Source: Streptomyces sp. DSM 15324 (GTDB lineage: Bacteria; Actinomycetota; Actinomycetes; Streptomycetales; Streptomycetaceae). Taken from it: a stretch of DNA of 64,000 bases. Made by a program: the position numbers and the translations under genes. The DNA lies in contig NZ_KQ949042.1 of the NCBI RefSeq assembly GCF_001514285.1, positions 1 to 64,000 on the forward strand, written 5' to 3'. This document shows, one piece after another, positions 26,001 to 33,726 of the stretch (position 1 is its first letter; every line of letters begins with the position of its first letter). The notes beneath the pieces were generated by a model, which saw only the letters and a program-made list of their open reading frames with translations, was not told the DNA's origin and did no database searches.

Positions 26001-27969
26001 CCGTCTCCTTGTCCTTCTTGGCGTTGTCGCGGTGCACCTTCGCCGCGTCGGCGGCGGCCTTCGCCTGGAGTGCGGCCTTCTCCGCGGCCTTCTTGCGGAA
26101 CTCGGCCTTCGACTGCGCGGCCTGGGCCAGCGCCCGCTGGGCGATGGTCGCGCTGTCGGCCGCAGAGGCACGGGTGGCGGCCTCAGCGGTCTCGCCCGCC
26201 TTCACCATCGCCTCCAGGGCGGCTGCCGCTCCCTTGGTGACCTGCGCCTTCTGCTGACCCACCAGGAGACCGCGGCCGCGTGGCGCGCCGACCGAGTCGG
26301 CTAGGGCGTACGCCGCCTGCTCGGCGGTGTCGGAGGCGGTGGCCGCCTTCTGCGCGGCGGTCAGCTGGGCCTTGAGGGCCTCCAGCTGCTTCTTGGCCGA
26401 TGCCTGAGCAGTGGCGATGCCAGCCTTGGCCTTCGTGAACTGCGCGGCCGGCGGCACGGTGCCGGTATGACCCGACAGCTTGATCGTGAGCTTCTGCGGG
26501 GTTCCGCCGGAGCAAGCCCACAGCCGGGAGTCCTGGCCGTTGTCGTACGTCTTCAGGTCCAGGCACTTGCCGGTGCCCACGCTCTTCAGCGGTGTGGCGG
26601 CGCGGACGTTGTACTCCCAGGTCTGGGCCGGGGAGCTGTTGCACGTCGAGAGCTGGATCTTCGTGCCGTTCGCCGGGTTGTTGCCCGCGACCTCGACGCA
26701 CTTGAAGGACTTGGCATTGCGCAGGTGAAGGCCAGCGGCGTCGCCCTCGACCGTCCACTCCTGCCCGGCAGTGCCGTTGCAGGTGTAGATCTGGACCACG
26801 GTGCCGTTGGCCGTGCCACCGCCGGCCGCGTCGAGGCACAGGCCCTTCTTGCCGGTCACCTCGATCGTCGTCGGGGCGTTGCCGATGTAGCCGACACCGC
26901 CCGCGGACCAGTAGTCCTGCCAGCGGGCGAGGTGATCGGCCACCCAGGAGTGGCCGAGCAGGTCGCCCAGGGTCTTCGCGCCGGCCGCGAGGGCCTTGGT
27001 GGCGTCCTTGTTGGCGTTCAGGACCTGGTTGCGCTGCGTGGCCTGGGAGGCGATCTCCTGCTGCCACTCGGCCGCGGCGGTGGCCGTGACGTCGGTCAGG
27101 GCGCCGTCCGGGTCGAGCGGGTCGCGCCAGGCGCACGCGGCGAAGCGGGACTTGATGTCCTCGACCGCGATCCGGTACTCGGGACTGTCCTGCTGCGGAG
27201 CGGTGCGTGGGAAGCCGCCGGAGGCCAGGAAGACGCGGGCGTCGTCGGCGCCCGGCGGGCCGATCGACTCCCCGCTCAGCCACCGGAACGCGGCGCGTTC
27301 GGAGAGGGCACGGTTCCACTCGTCGTGGGTCATCCCGACCGGGGAGGGGTCCTTGCCGTACAGCGGGGTGCCGAGATCAGCGACGGCCTTGCGGGTGGCC
27401 GTGTCTGCGGCGGTGGTGGGGTCCTTGTAGAAGCTCGCCTCGTCCTGCCAGAAGCGGTCGGAGACCCACTGGGAGAGGCCGGTCTGACCGTAGAAGCTGG
27501 GCTTGCCGTCGTGGCCGTTGGGCGGCCACCGGAAGTCGGCGTCGGTGAAACCGGCGGGGTTGGTCAGTCCCTCCAGGGGCTTCTTCCAGGCGTCGCGGAG
27601 CGCGCTGAGCGCGTCCATCTCCTTGTCGGCCGTGTCACGGTCGCTCTTGTACGCCGTGGCCAGTGGGGTGGCCTCCCACCGCTTGCGGTCGGCGAGCTCG
27701 TGCAGCCTGTCCGCGGGCTGGCCAAGGCCGTCCTGCGCGGTGGCGGACATGGCGGGGCCACCGAGCCGCAGCACATCGCTCATCAGGCACTGGTCCTGCC
27801 GCAGTTGCTCGGCGGCGGTGTCCTCGAACCAGGGGTACGAGTCACTCGCGGGCACGGCGTCCAGGCCGGCGTAACGGCCGATCAGGTCAGGGGTGGCGGC
27901 GATGCCTGCGACAAGCGCGGCGGCGACGGGGAGCGGGAGGAGTCGAGCCAGGCCGGATCGCTTCGACAT
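23047..27969 (-). CDS. Secreted polymorphic toxin: ricin-type lectin, coiled coil, Hint, RNase A-like toxin
   Basis: This ~1640-residue protein has an N-terminal signal or anchor (basic MSKRSGLARLL, then LPVAAALVAGIAAT). Residues ~30-365 are an unassigned helical domain. Residues ~365-500 form a ricin-type beta-trefoil with three QxW-like repeats (QEWTVEG, QTWEYNV and a degenerate third) and Cys pairs. Residues ~505-1155 are an Ala-rich coiled coil of AxxAxxA repeats. Residues ~1346-1492 are a Hint autoprocessing domain (SFPGTT, STAGHKVYV, closing VHNC). Residues 1493-1640 resemble the bacterial CdiA-CT RNase A family (AHTLSKHV, NSVWVSEE, SLGTVYRADG, IVYTAYP). The ATG at 27969 is used; TTG 28008 with AGGAAGGG upstream is a good alternative. 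The immunity candidate follows downstream. Confidence 0.85.
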   Translation of the reverse strand: MSKRSGLARLLPLPVAAALVAGIAATPDLIGRYAGLDAVPASDSYPWFEDTAAEQLRQDQCLMSDVLRLGGPAMSATAQDGLGQPADRLHELADRKRWEATPLATAYKSDRDTADKEMDALSALRDAWKKPLEGLTNPAGFTDADFRWPPNGHDGKPSFYGQTGLSQWVSDRFWQDEASFYKDPTTAADTATRKAVADLGTPLYGKDPSPVGMTHDEWNRALSERAAFRWLSGESIGPPGADDARVFLASGGFPRTAPQQDSPEYRIAVEDIKSRFAACAWRDPLDPDGALTDVTATAAAEWQQEIASQATQRNQVLNANKDATKALAAGAKTLGDLLGHSWVADHLARWQDYWSAGGVGYIGNAPTTIEVTGKKGLCLDAAGGGTANGTVVQIYTCNGTAGQEWTVEGDAAGLHLRNAKSFKCVEVAGNNPANGTKIQLSTCNSSPAQTWEYNVRAATPLKSVGTGKCLDLKTYDNGQDSRLWACSGGTPQKLTIKLSGHTGTVPPAAQFTKAKAGIATAQASAKKQLEALKAQLTAAQKAATASDTAEQAAYALADSVGAPRGRGLLVGQQKAQVTKGAAAALEAMVKAGETAEAATRASAADSATIAQRALAQAAQSKAEFRKKAAEKAALQAKAAADAAKVHRDNAKKDKETAEAKLTVALKAEGDAKAAAADAHAKRLAAEAEEATAKAEKENAAAKQAEAARYKLNAQTEAGIAKDAKAKAEAAEQTAVARKDDAVTARDNAKAKRDDAWEAEQKADAERAKADAKEAYAQSLDSGDAATAARTAADEADQHATDAESAAGRARTAADAATRAAADADAAATRAEAAAKRARSDADAAQAAKLRADAAVKTATSAAADAIAAAQHAAAEARTAVALADEAQVHAKDSRTQANAAQAEAVKALAASAKAAGFAYVTAQAAADAGSAAAQVAQPANDAVQLGSAYVDSDSAAGLVVLSGQASKTIAEQQKAVADAHAKNAQEEAAAAKALADQAQGDAKEAYQHAANAAQYAADARGYAKEALGYAADAAKAAAAASASLARTVEYDRQATDDAAAADKAAGRAEGFASDARASADQAALDAQGARAAASEAEQAAKDARAAADRADTAATEAEQAAKDAEKYAKEAQEAAERAETKGNNDEIANGSSTGVGNVFYVVDHIETVGEPDVIKKDNCNVIIHIGNCTITAVIHFNAVVDLYLCTAEELPATEYGCPSTSTVFLGPKTLTGLEKKVTYTLTMEEFNSGIDPVHILLGDFIECGKKLAPWLEGGNGTSCLWAASWFVGGKTVQAVADAIHALNVAMHTGIGVTDAFKALKALNLDANAMADIERTVHLYEDLITTCKVNSFPGTTQVIMADGSGKPISEVRRGERVLAADPETGRQRAQRVTSTFVHDTDRLVDITFIDGDRLTSTAGHKVYVAERGWRLVSELRAGDALRSPDGSLHTVGALRDRTGLKASRVYDLTVDGLHTFYVRTEGFRPDDLLVHNCMNLADELLYPQTQAHTLSKHVRPTPGEARAFAEENLRNGREPINSVWVSEEIAQQGVDRAFASYFFPNGKKRTASFDALDNWVAKRGSWRNKKEFTFTARWDKYPSLGTVYRADGSSYAAGNTIKVTLHRLPGKSGHEGFIVYTAYPV

Positions 27970-28275
27970 CGGAACCGGCCCGGGAAATCCTCGAGGGCTG
28001 AAACGCAAGCGTGGTATCCCTTCCTGCATGTGGAGGAAGACCAAGGGACAGGCGTTCGCCCACGAGCCTGAGCGCAGCACTGCGGGACCACTCGGGGCAT
28101 AACAAGTGGTCCGTTTGACGACACAGTCCCCCCGGTCACAAACGGTGATACGCAAACGCGGATTGGTCAGATCCGGAACATGCGCAGTGCAACACTAGCC
28201 AAGATTGATCACCTTGGGTCAGGAATTGCCGGGGATACGGAGCAGACGTGAAGTGTCTTCGGGTGCACCGCAGAT
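27970..28275 (-). promoter_or_regulatory. Upstream region of the polymorphic toxin gene
   Basis: This 306-base stretch separates the toxin from the terminator of the Ser-rich secreted protein gene and must hold the toxin promoter. It is less GC-rich than the neighbouring genes near 28100-28210. An AGGAAGGG ribosome-site candidate lies before TTG 28008. I see no confident -35/-10 pair and no further gene. Confidence 0.3.
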
Positions 28276-28328
28276 AGCCGTGGCCCGGCCCTCACGCATG
28301 GAGGACCGGGCCACGGCTCATGGTGCGG
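28276..28328 (-). terminator. Terminator after the Ser-rich secreted protein gene
   Basis: AGCCGTGGCCCGG at 28276-28288 pairs perfectly with CCGGGCCACGGCT at 28316-28328, 27 bases beyond the stop of the minus-strand gene at 28355. The loop is 27 bases long. Confidence 0.75.
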
Positions 28329-28354
28329 CTCCCGAACGGGCTTCCGGGGGCGAC

Positions 28355-29707
28355 TCAGGTGGTGTACTGGTGCAGGCCCGGGACGGTCAGCGTGCCGCCG
28401 AACTGGCCGGCCTGCTGGACCTTGACGTTGGTGAAGTAGATCAGCGGGATGTTCAGCGGCGGCGGGTTCTCCGGGGTGAACGTGACCGGTATCAGGCCGA
28501 ACAGGTTCCCCGAGATGCTCTCGGTGTACATGACCGTGTCGCCGTGGTCGATGGTCGAGTTCGGAAGACCGGTGCGCGCCTGGACGTGGTAGGTCTTGCC
28601 CGCCTTCTTGTCGATCACGGTCTGGTGCAGGTCGCCGATCTCGATGCCGCCGGAGATGACGTACTTCAGCACCTGCTTGGTCTTGCCGCTGGACGTCTTC
28701 ACCTTGACTATGCCCTGGTAGTCGGCGTCCTTCAGCAGCAACGAACTGGCGTTCAGGTACCAGGGGTCGTCGGGCAGGGGAAGCTTGTTGTCCACCCCGC
28801 TGACGTCGTCCGTGGCGACCGGGCAGTTCGCGACGTCCGTCGTGGCGCTCGCGGAGGGGCTCGGCGAGGCGCTGGCCGAGGCGGAGGGCGAGGGGTCCTT
28901 CGTCGCGGTGTCGGCGGTGTCGGCGGCGGCAGCGGCCGCCTGGCTCTCGGCGTCCTTCACCGTGCCGGATGTCTTCGCGGTCTTCTCGGTCTTCTCGGTC
29001 GTCTCCTTGGAGGCGCCCGAGGACGTGTCCTTGCCGCTGTCCGCGGCGCTCTCCGAGGCGGACGCGGAGGGCGACGGGCTCGCCGTCGCGGTCGCGTCGC
29101 CGGAGTTGTCGCCGTCGAAGACGTCCTTGATGGCGTCCCCGATGGTCTCCAGGATGTTCTTGCTCGTCTCCGTGTCCGACGGCTCGGCCGCCGCGGTGTC
29201 GTCGGAGGACGACGCCGAGGTGTCCGTCGAGGACGCGGCGCCGGAGGAGGGCGACGGCGAGGGCTCGGCCGTGTCGTCGGAACCTGAATCCGACGAGGAG
29301 GAGCCACCCGAACCGCTGTCCGCGCCCGCGTCCGTGTCCTTGGACGTCGTGTCCTTGGACGTCGTGTCCTTCGAGTCGCTCGTGGACGCGTCCTTCGTGT
29401 CGGCCGACGACTTGGAGGCCGACGGCGACGCCGAGGGGGACGCCTCGGCCGTCATGGCGTCGACGCAGGCCTTGTACTCATCGGCCGTGAGGCTCTTCGA
29501 CGCCGGCTGTTCGTCCGCGCGGGCGAGCGTCGGCGTGAAGCCCATCCCCATGAGCACGGCCGTCGGCATCGCCGCCAGGGCGATCGCCTTGCCCGCCGGT
29601 ACGTGCATCCGCGCGAGCAACGGCTTCCTGGGTGCCGCGTGGCGTGGCCCGGTTCTCACACGGGACGCGTCCGCGTCCGCCCCGTGCGTCACCTCGTCAG
29701 CCGACAC
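28355..29707 (-). CDS. Secreted or surface protein with Ser/Asp/Thr-rich linker
   Basis: This 450-residue protein starts at GTG 29707, with GGGAGG four bases upstream. A twin-basic N-terminus leads into a signal-like hydrophobic stretch at about residues 38-60 (KAIALAAMPTAVLMGMGF, cleavage near LARADE). Residues ~75-285 are a low-complexity linker rich in Ser, Asp, Thr, Ala and Pro with SPSPSAS-type repeats, typical of cell-wall-spanning segments. Residues ~290-450 form a beta-rich domain ending VQQAGQFGGTLTVPGLH. That ending resembles the end of the neighbouring DUF6230 protein (VQQTAWATTAGTFTLPDLH). The start overlaps the upstream DUF6114 gene by 11 bases, so the two are coupled. Function unknown. 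Confidence 0.8.
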   Translation of the reverse strand: MSADEVTHGADADASRVRTGPRHAAPRKPLLARMHVPAGKAIALAAMPTAVLMGMGFTPTLARADEQPASKSLTADEYKACVDAMTAEASPSASPSASKSSADTKDASTSDSKDTTSKDTTSKDTDAGADSGSGGSSSSDSGSDDTAEPSPSPSSGAASSTDTSASSSDDTAAAEPSDTETSKNILETIGDAIKDVFDGDNSGDATATASPSPSASASESAADSGKDTSSGASKETTEKTEKTAKTSGTVKDAESQAAAAAADTADTATKDPSPSASASASPSPSASATTDVANCPVATDDVSGVDNKLPLPDDPWYLNASSLLLKDADYQGIVKVKTSSGKTKQVLKYVISGGIEIGDLHQTVIDKKAGKTYHVQARTGLPNSTIDHGDTVMYTESISGNLFGLIPVTFTPENPPPLNIPLIYFTNVKVQQAGQFGGTLTVPGLHQYTT

Positions 29708-30278
29708 TGTGCCTCCCGTTCGCCCCGTTGGCCGGGCTCGTTTCTGACATGTCGTTCGGCTCTTCCGGCCCGCCGGCAGCGTCGGGGCGGGCGGGGGCGT
29801 CGTCGGCCTTGGTGAGGTCCAGGACGGCGCTCTCGGGCGCGCCGCCGAAGCCCTCCGGCGTCTGCTCCGCCTGCGGCTCCTGCGGTGTACCCGGCACCCA
29901 CGCGATGGCCATCGCGCCGCCGACCAGCCCGAACAGGAAGCCGACGACGAAGCCACCGAAGTTGGACACCGGGAGGGAGACCAGTGCCAGCAGGATCGCC
30001 GCGACACCGGCGAAGGTACGGATGTGCTTCTGGAACCAGAGGCTGATGCCCAGGACGATGAGCAGGACCCCGATGATGAGGGAACCCGCGCCCGCCGTGG
30101 TGGACATGCGCACCGTGAGCTGGCCGATCGTGAGGTGCGCGTAAGGGAAGTACATGATCGGGACGCCACCGATCATCATGAACAGACCGGCCCAGAACGG
30201 CCTCGTGCCCCGCCAGGTGCGGAACTGCAGCCTCCAGCGAGTGAACCGGCCGGGTGCGGCAGAAGTCTCGGCGCTCAT
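29697..30278 (-). CDS. DUF6114-type integral membrane protein
   Basis: This 193-residue protein has an N-terminal cytoplasmic basic segment (FTRWRLQFRTWRGTRPFW) and four hydrophobic helices between about residues 28 and 128 (AGLFMMIGGVPIMYF, GSLIIGVLLIVLGISL, FAGVAAILLALVSLPVS, GGFVVGFLFGLVGGAMAI). The acidic, Pro-rich C-terminal tail is hydrophilic. The ATG at 30278 has AGGGAG upstream. It sits between a DUF6230 gene and the Ser-rich secreted protein gene, an association common in Streptomyces; I assign DUF6114 from memory of that context. It may assemble or anchor the two exported neighbours. The biochemical role is unknown. Confidence 0.8.
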   Translation of the reverse strand: MSAETSAAPGRFTRWRLQFRTWRGTRPFWAGLFMMIGGVPIMYFPYAHLTIGQLTVRMSTTAGAGSLIIGVLLIVLGISLWFQKHIRTFAGVAAILLALVSLPVSNFGGFVVGFLFGLVGGAMAIAWVPGTPQEPQAEQTPEGFGGAPESAVLDLTKADDAPARPDAAGGPEEPNDMSETSPANGANGRHSVG

Positions 30279-30351
30279 GGAAAACAGCTCCCTGGTGCGG
30301 CGTTGCTGTGGTGAGGATGTACTGCGTGGGGGTGCGCGAGTCGTGAAGCGG

Positions 30352-30386
30352 GACGGGCGGGGAGGCCCTTGGGCTCCCCGCCCGTC
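30352..30386 (-). terminator. Terminator after the DUF6230 gene
   Basis: GACGGGCGGGGAG pairs perfectly with CTCCCCGCCCGTC around a 9-base loop, 6 bases after the DUF6230 stop. It separates this gene from the DUF6114 gene 74 bases downstream, so the latter is reached by read-through or its own promoter. Confidence 0.8.
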
Positions 30387-30392
30387 AGAGCA

Positions 30393-31040
30393 CTAGAAGC
30401 AGCCCTTGGAACCGGCCGCCAGCGACATGTGAAGGTCGGGCAGCGTGAAGGTGCCGGCGGTGGTCGCCCACGCCGTCTGCTGCACGCCGTAGAGGTCGGC
30501 CGACGTGGCCTGCTGGGCGAACCCGTGAGCGAACGTCTGCTTCTGGTCGATCTCGCCCTGCTTCACGGCGGGGCCCTTGTTGATGCCGTCGGCACCTACA
30601 CCGATGTCGATGCCGTTGAAGACGGCCTTCGTCGTCTTCAGGTCCTCGACGTCGATGTACAGGGTGTGGGCCTGGACCTGCTCCTTGCCCGTTCCCGCCG
30701 TCAGCGTCAGCGTCACGCTACCGAGCAGCGGGATGCCCGGCGTGGTGACGGACTGGCACATGTTCGTGATCTCGGCGTCGTTGAACGCCGACACCGCGAC
30801 GGGGTGCAGCTGGTCCTTGCCGTCCAGCCCCTTGCCCGCGTCGACTGCGCCGTACTGCGAGAAGCCCGTACCGTGCAGGTAGTCCGCACCGACCTTGAAC
30901 GACTGACCCGAAACGCTGAACGACGCGGCCAGCGCACCCTGTGCCAGGGCGACGCCTATCGCAGCCGTGGCGGCGACGCTGGGCACCATGACCAGCGCGA
31001 ACCGCTTCCATCTGGTCCCGCCACGCACCTGGGACTCCAT
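30393..31040 (-). CDS. DUF6230-family exported protein
   Basis: This 215-residue protein starts at ATG 31040 with a strong AAGGAGG site six bases upstream. The N-terminus (ESQVRGGTRWKRFALV) runs into one hydrophobic helix (VPSVAATAAIGVALAQGALAA), a signal peptide or anchor cut near LAAS. The remainder is a beta-rich extracytoplasmic domain with two Cys (NMCQSV and the C-terminal KGCF) that could form a disulfide. Homologues are often labelled cholesterol esterase in databases, but I see no GxSxG or other esterase motif here. It heads a conserved cluster with a DUF6114 membrane protein and a Ser-rich secreted protein. Confidence 0.85.
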   Translation of the reverse strand: MESQVRGGTRWKRFALVMVPSVAATAAIGVALAQGALAASFSVSGQSFKVGADYLHGTGFSQYGAVDAGKGLDGKDQLHPVAVSAFNDAEITNMCQSVTTPGIPLLGSVTLTLTAGTGKEQVQAHTLYIDVEDLKTTKAVFNGIDIGVGADGINKGPAVKQGEIDQKQTFAHGFAQQATSADLYGVQQTAWATTAGTFTLPDLHMSLAAGSKGCF

Positions 31041-31422
31041 ATTTCCTCCTTCTCGGACGTACATCTCCTGGCCCCGGCTCGCCCCACTTATGCGGCGGCT
31101 CAGCCGGACAGGGATGGGAGAAGTGCTACGTCCTCGGGAAGGGGAGCGCCCGTCCCGGAGGCGCGTACCGCGCACCGATCACCGGCGATCACCCCCGAGC
31201 GACAACCACTGGTCGCGCCTGACACGCATCACGCACAACCTTGCTGGACAGGCTTCACCCAGCGGCGAAGACCCCCCTGCCCAAGAGCCCGCGGCGTCTG
31301 CCGTCGGCTCTGCTCGGTGGGGACCCAGGAAAACCCGTTGTACCCAACCGGCTGTCGGGGTACGGGAATGGACCGAGCGTGGCCGATCGTGGTCCATTCT
31401 CGCCGCCCGCACAAGGGGGTTC

Positions 31423-31438
31423 GTTACTCGCTAGTAAC
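31423..31438. promoter_or_regulatory. GTTACT-AGTAAC dyad
   Basis: GTTACTCGCTAGTAAC is a perfect 6-base dyad with a 4-base centre in the DUF6230 upstream region. A related TTACT-TCC-AGTAA dyad lies at 31554-31566. They may be two sites for one regulator. Confidence 0.45.
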
Positions 31439-31568
31439 GGCCGGATAACCGTACAACGACCCAGAGGTCTCGGGCGACGACTGAGGGTGTCAACAGGGCC
31501 CGGCACAAAGTCGTTGATGGACGGACAGAACCCGACAGATCAACGGCCTCGTCTTACTTCCAGTAACA

Positions 31569-31606
31569 GCGGCCGCGATTACCAAGATTTGGTAAAGCGC
31601 GGCCGC
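31569..31606. terminator. Long inverted repeat downstream of the CnoX-like gene
   Basis: Outer arms GCGGCCGCG and CGCGGCCGC enclose a second dyad TTACCAA-GAT-TTGGTAA, forming a 38-base composite hairpin about 85 bases after the CnoX-like gene's stop. The outer GC stem could terminate that transcript; the inner AT-rich dyad looks more like an operator. Both readings are open. Confidence 0.45.
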
Positions 31607-31691
31607 TGGGGAACCAACTCGGCTGAATTTTCACTGCGGAACCACAGGCCCCGACGTTTAGCGACTGGTCAGCCCCCGGACCGGGCGCGGC

Positions 31692-32672
31692 TCAGAACAG
31701 CGCACGCGCCAGCGCTCGTCTCGCCGCCGCCACCCGGGGGTCGTCGGGTCCGACGACCTCGAACAGCTCCAGCAGGCGCAGCCGTACGGCGTCCCGGTCG
31801 TCACCGGCCGTGCGCCGCACGGTCTCGATGAGCCGCCCGAACGCGTCCTCGACATGACCCCCCACCAGATCCAGGTCGGCGGCGGCGATCTGCGCCTGGG
31901 CGTCCGCGGGGCGCTCGGCCGCGTCCTTGCGCACCTGCTGCGGATCCATCCCGCCGACCCGGTGCAGCAACTCGGCCTGCGCCAGACCGAGTTTCGCCTC
32001 CGTGTTCGCCGGGTCATCCGCGAGTACGTTCTTGTACGCCTGCACCGCGCCGCCGAAGTCACCCGCGTCCAGCGCCCGTACGGCGGCTTCCAGGAGCGCG
32101 TCGTACGGGCCGGGCTGCGCCTCGGCGGTCGACGCGCCACCCGCGCCCCGGGGCTCGGCATCGGGGTCGACGGTCAGCCCGGTGAGCCCGAACCGCTCCT
32201 CGGCGACCTGCACCAGCTGGTCCAGCGTCTGACGGATCTGGGCCTCGCCCGCGGCCCCCTGGAAGAGCGGCAGCGCCTGGCCCGCCACGACGGCGAACAC
32301 CGCGGGGATCCCCTGCACCCCGAACTGCTGCATCAGCATCTGGTTGACGTCGACGTCGATCTTGGCGAGCAGGAAGCGGCCGTCGTACTCGACGGCGAGC
32401 CGCTCCAGGACCGGGCTCAGCTGCTTGCAGGGCTGGCACCACTCGGCCCAGAAATCGATGACGACCGGCACCTCGGCGGAGCGTTGCAGGATCTCGCGCT
32501 CGAAGCCCGCCTCGTCGACGTCGATGACGAGATCGGCCGGGGAGACGGCCCCCGCGCCGCCCTGCCGGGCCGTTTCGGCGCGCGTCTGCTCCGCCTTCGC
32601 CTTGGCCTCCTGGGCCGCCTTCACCGCGGCGAGGTCGACGACTCCGCTCATGGACATGTTCCGTGGCTGCAT
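31692..32672 (-). CDS. CnoX/YbbN-like thioredoxin with C-terminal TPR region
   Basis: This 326-residue cytoplasmic protein has an Ala/Glu-rich N-terminal helix (residues ~10-40), a thioredoxin fold at about 48-155 with active site WAEWCQPCKQ and cis-Pro GIPAVFAV, and a C-terminal all-helical region (~185-326) with tetratricopeptide-like repeats (ALDAGDFGGAVQAYKNVLADDPAN). This architecture matches YbbN/CnoX chaperedoxins, which hold unfolded proteins and protect thiols. Linkage to those functions is by family only. The start ATG at 32672 could also be one of two ATGs 5-7 codons later. Monocistronic; the next gene upstream is a divergent TetR regulator. Confidence 0.88.
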   Translation of the reverse strand: MQPRNMSMSGVVDLAAVKAAQEAKAKAEQTRAETARQGGAGAVSPADLVIDVDEAGFEREILQRSAEVPVVIDFWAEWCQPCKQLSPVLERLAVEYDGRFLLAKIDVDVNQMLMQQFGVQGIPAVFAVVAGQALPLFQGAAGEAQIRQTLDQLVQVAEERFGLTGLTVDPDAEPRGAGGASTAEAQPGPYDALLEAAVRALDAGDFGGAVQAYKNVLADDPANTEAKLGLAQAELLHRVGGMDPQQVRKDAAERPADAQAQIAAADLDLVGGHVEDAFGRLIETVRRTAGDDRDAVRLRLLELFEVVGPDDPRVAAARRALARALF

Positions 32673-32819
32673 GCGCCTATCCTCCCCCGTCCGCGCGCGT
32701 AGGCGAAAAGCGTTCCGAAAGCGTCCTGCCCAGGCGTCGGGGTCCCCACCCCACGCCCGCGTCCCCGGTTCGTGAAACGTCCGTCACGAGTGGCGCGGAG
32801 CGGCGTCGCACGCTTTCGC

Positions 32820-32830
32820 TACGAGTCGTA
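32820..32830. promoter_or_regulatory. Small palindrome upstream of the tetR-type gene
   Basis: TACGAGTCGTA is a 5-base dyad around one base, followed by another TCGTA. It lies about 100 bases before the TetR start in the divergent region and is a candidate operator. Confidence 0.3.
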
Positions 32831-32931
32831 TCGTAATGGCACCGAGTGCCGCTGCACCATGGGTTCCCGGTGATCTCTCTCACGGCGACCGGGGGACTGG
32901 CGGGTCCGAAACCTGCGGTTATGGTCGGTCC

Positions 32932-33555
32932 ATGCAGAGCCGCACCCCCGTCGGCCGCGCCGGCCGCCCGCGCAGCGCCGCCGCGGACACCGCGATCCTG
33001 GCCGCGACCCGGGAGGCGCTGGTCGAGCTGGGCTGGTCGAAACTCACCCTGGGGGACGTGGCGACGCGCGCGGGGGTGGCGAAGACGACCCTGTACCGCC
33101 GCTGGGCCGGCAAGAACGAACTCGTCGTCGACGCGGTGGCCGAGCTGTTCGCCGCACTGGAACTCCCCGACCGGGGCAGTCTGGCCGCCGACATCGAGGG
33201 CGTGGTCCTGCAGTTCGCGGCGATCCTTGCGCTGCCGGAGGCCCGCAGCGGGCTGATGGCCGTGATCGCCGAGTCCACCCGCGACGAGGCCCTGCGCGCC
33301 CGCATCCGCTCCTCCATCGTGGAGCCGCAGAAACACCTCGTCCTGGAGGGCCGCAGCCGGGCGCAGGCCCGAGGTGAGCTCCCCCCGGAATCAGGTTCGG
33401 AGCACGCCACACGCACCGCCGACCTCATCTTCGACATCGTCGCCGGAGCGGTCGTCCATCGGTCACTGGTGAGCGCCGAGCCCGTCGACACACAGTGGAC
33501 CCAGGCCTTCACCCGGCTCCTGCTGAACGGCCTGAGCGCAGCCACAACGATCTGA
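32932..33555 (+). CDS. TetR-family transcriptional regulator
   Basis: This 207-residue regulator starts at ATG 32932. The N-terminal helix-turn-helix reads ILAATREALVELGWSKLTLGDVATRAGVAKTTLYRRWAGK, followed by a ligand domain of the TetR_C (AcrR-like) type with helices at about 70-195. Alone on the plus strand and divergent from the CnoX-like gene, it probably regulates itself and possibly that neighbour. No transporter or enzyme gene is adjacent, so the inducer cannot be guessed. Confidence 0.9.
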   Translation: MQSRTPVGRAGRPRSAAADTAILAATREALVELGWSKLTLGDVATRAGVAKTTLYRRWAGKNELVVDAVAELFAALELPDRGSLAADIEGVVLQFAAILALPEARSGLMAVIAESTRDEALRARIRSSIVEPQKHLVLEGRSRAQARGELPPESGSEHATRTADLIFDIVAGAVVHRSLVSAEPVDTQWTQAFTRLLLNGLSAATTI

Positions 33556-33584
33556 CGCCTGCTTTTCGGCACTCTCCCGCACCA

Positions 33585-33617
33585 CGGGCCCTCGCTCGTC
33601 CCATGCGAAAGGGCCCG
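33585..33617. terminator. Inverted repeat between converging tetR and immunity genes
   Basis: CGGGCCCT at 33585-33592 and AGGGCCCG at 33610-33617 form an 8-base stem with a 17-base loop 30 bases after the TetR stop. It is a modest terminator candidate for the converging units. Confidence 0.5.
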
Positions 33618-33726
33618 CGCCCAGCAGAGTGCGGACCCTCCGCCAGCGCCCGCCACGCCACCGCATTAGCCAAAGCTGGAACAGAACATGGTGAGTGCGG
33701 GCCCCGGTTTCGCGGTCAGTTCCCGG

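Larger units (their letters stand above)
31041..31691. other. Intergenic region with three palindromes
   Basis: This 651-base gap between the DUF6230 gene and the CnoX-like gene (both minus strand) has no supportable gene; all open frames lack codon bias and ribosome sites. It holds the DUF6230 promoter and three dyads (31423-31438, 31554-31566, 31569-31606). The final ~200 bases are clearly AT-richer than the surrounding genes. Confidence 0.6.

Noticed and set aside
24400..26300. Repeated Ala-rich units considered as a CRISPR or DNA repeat array
   Set aside because: The repeats are irregular heptad-coding units in a coiled coil with no conserved DNA spacer-repeat structure.
30393..31040. 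Cholesterol esterase label for the DUF6230 protein
   Set aside because: No GxSxG motif, catalytic triad or lipase fold features are visible; the label is a database tradition.
31241..31831. A 196-codon plus-strand frame in the DUF6230/CnoX gap
   Set aside because: Codon usage is unlike real genes here, it overlaps the 3' end of the CnoX-like gene and it contains the palindromes expected of regulatory DNA.
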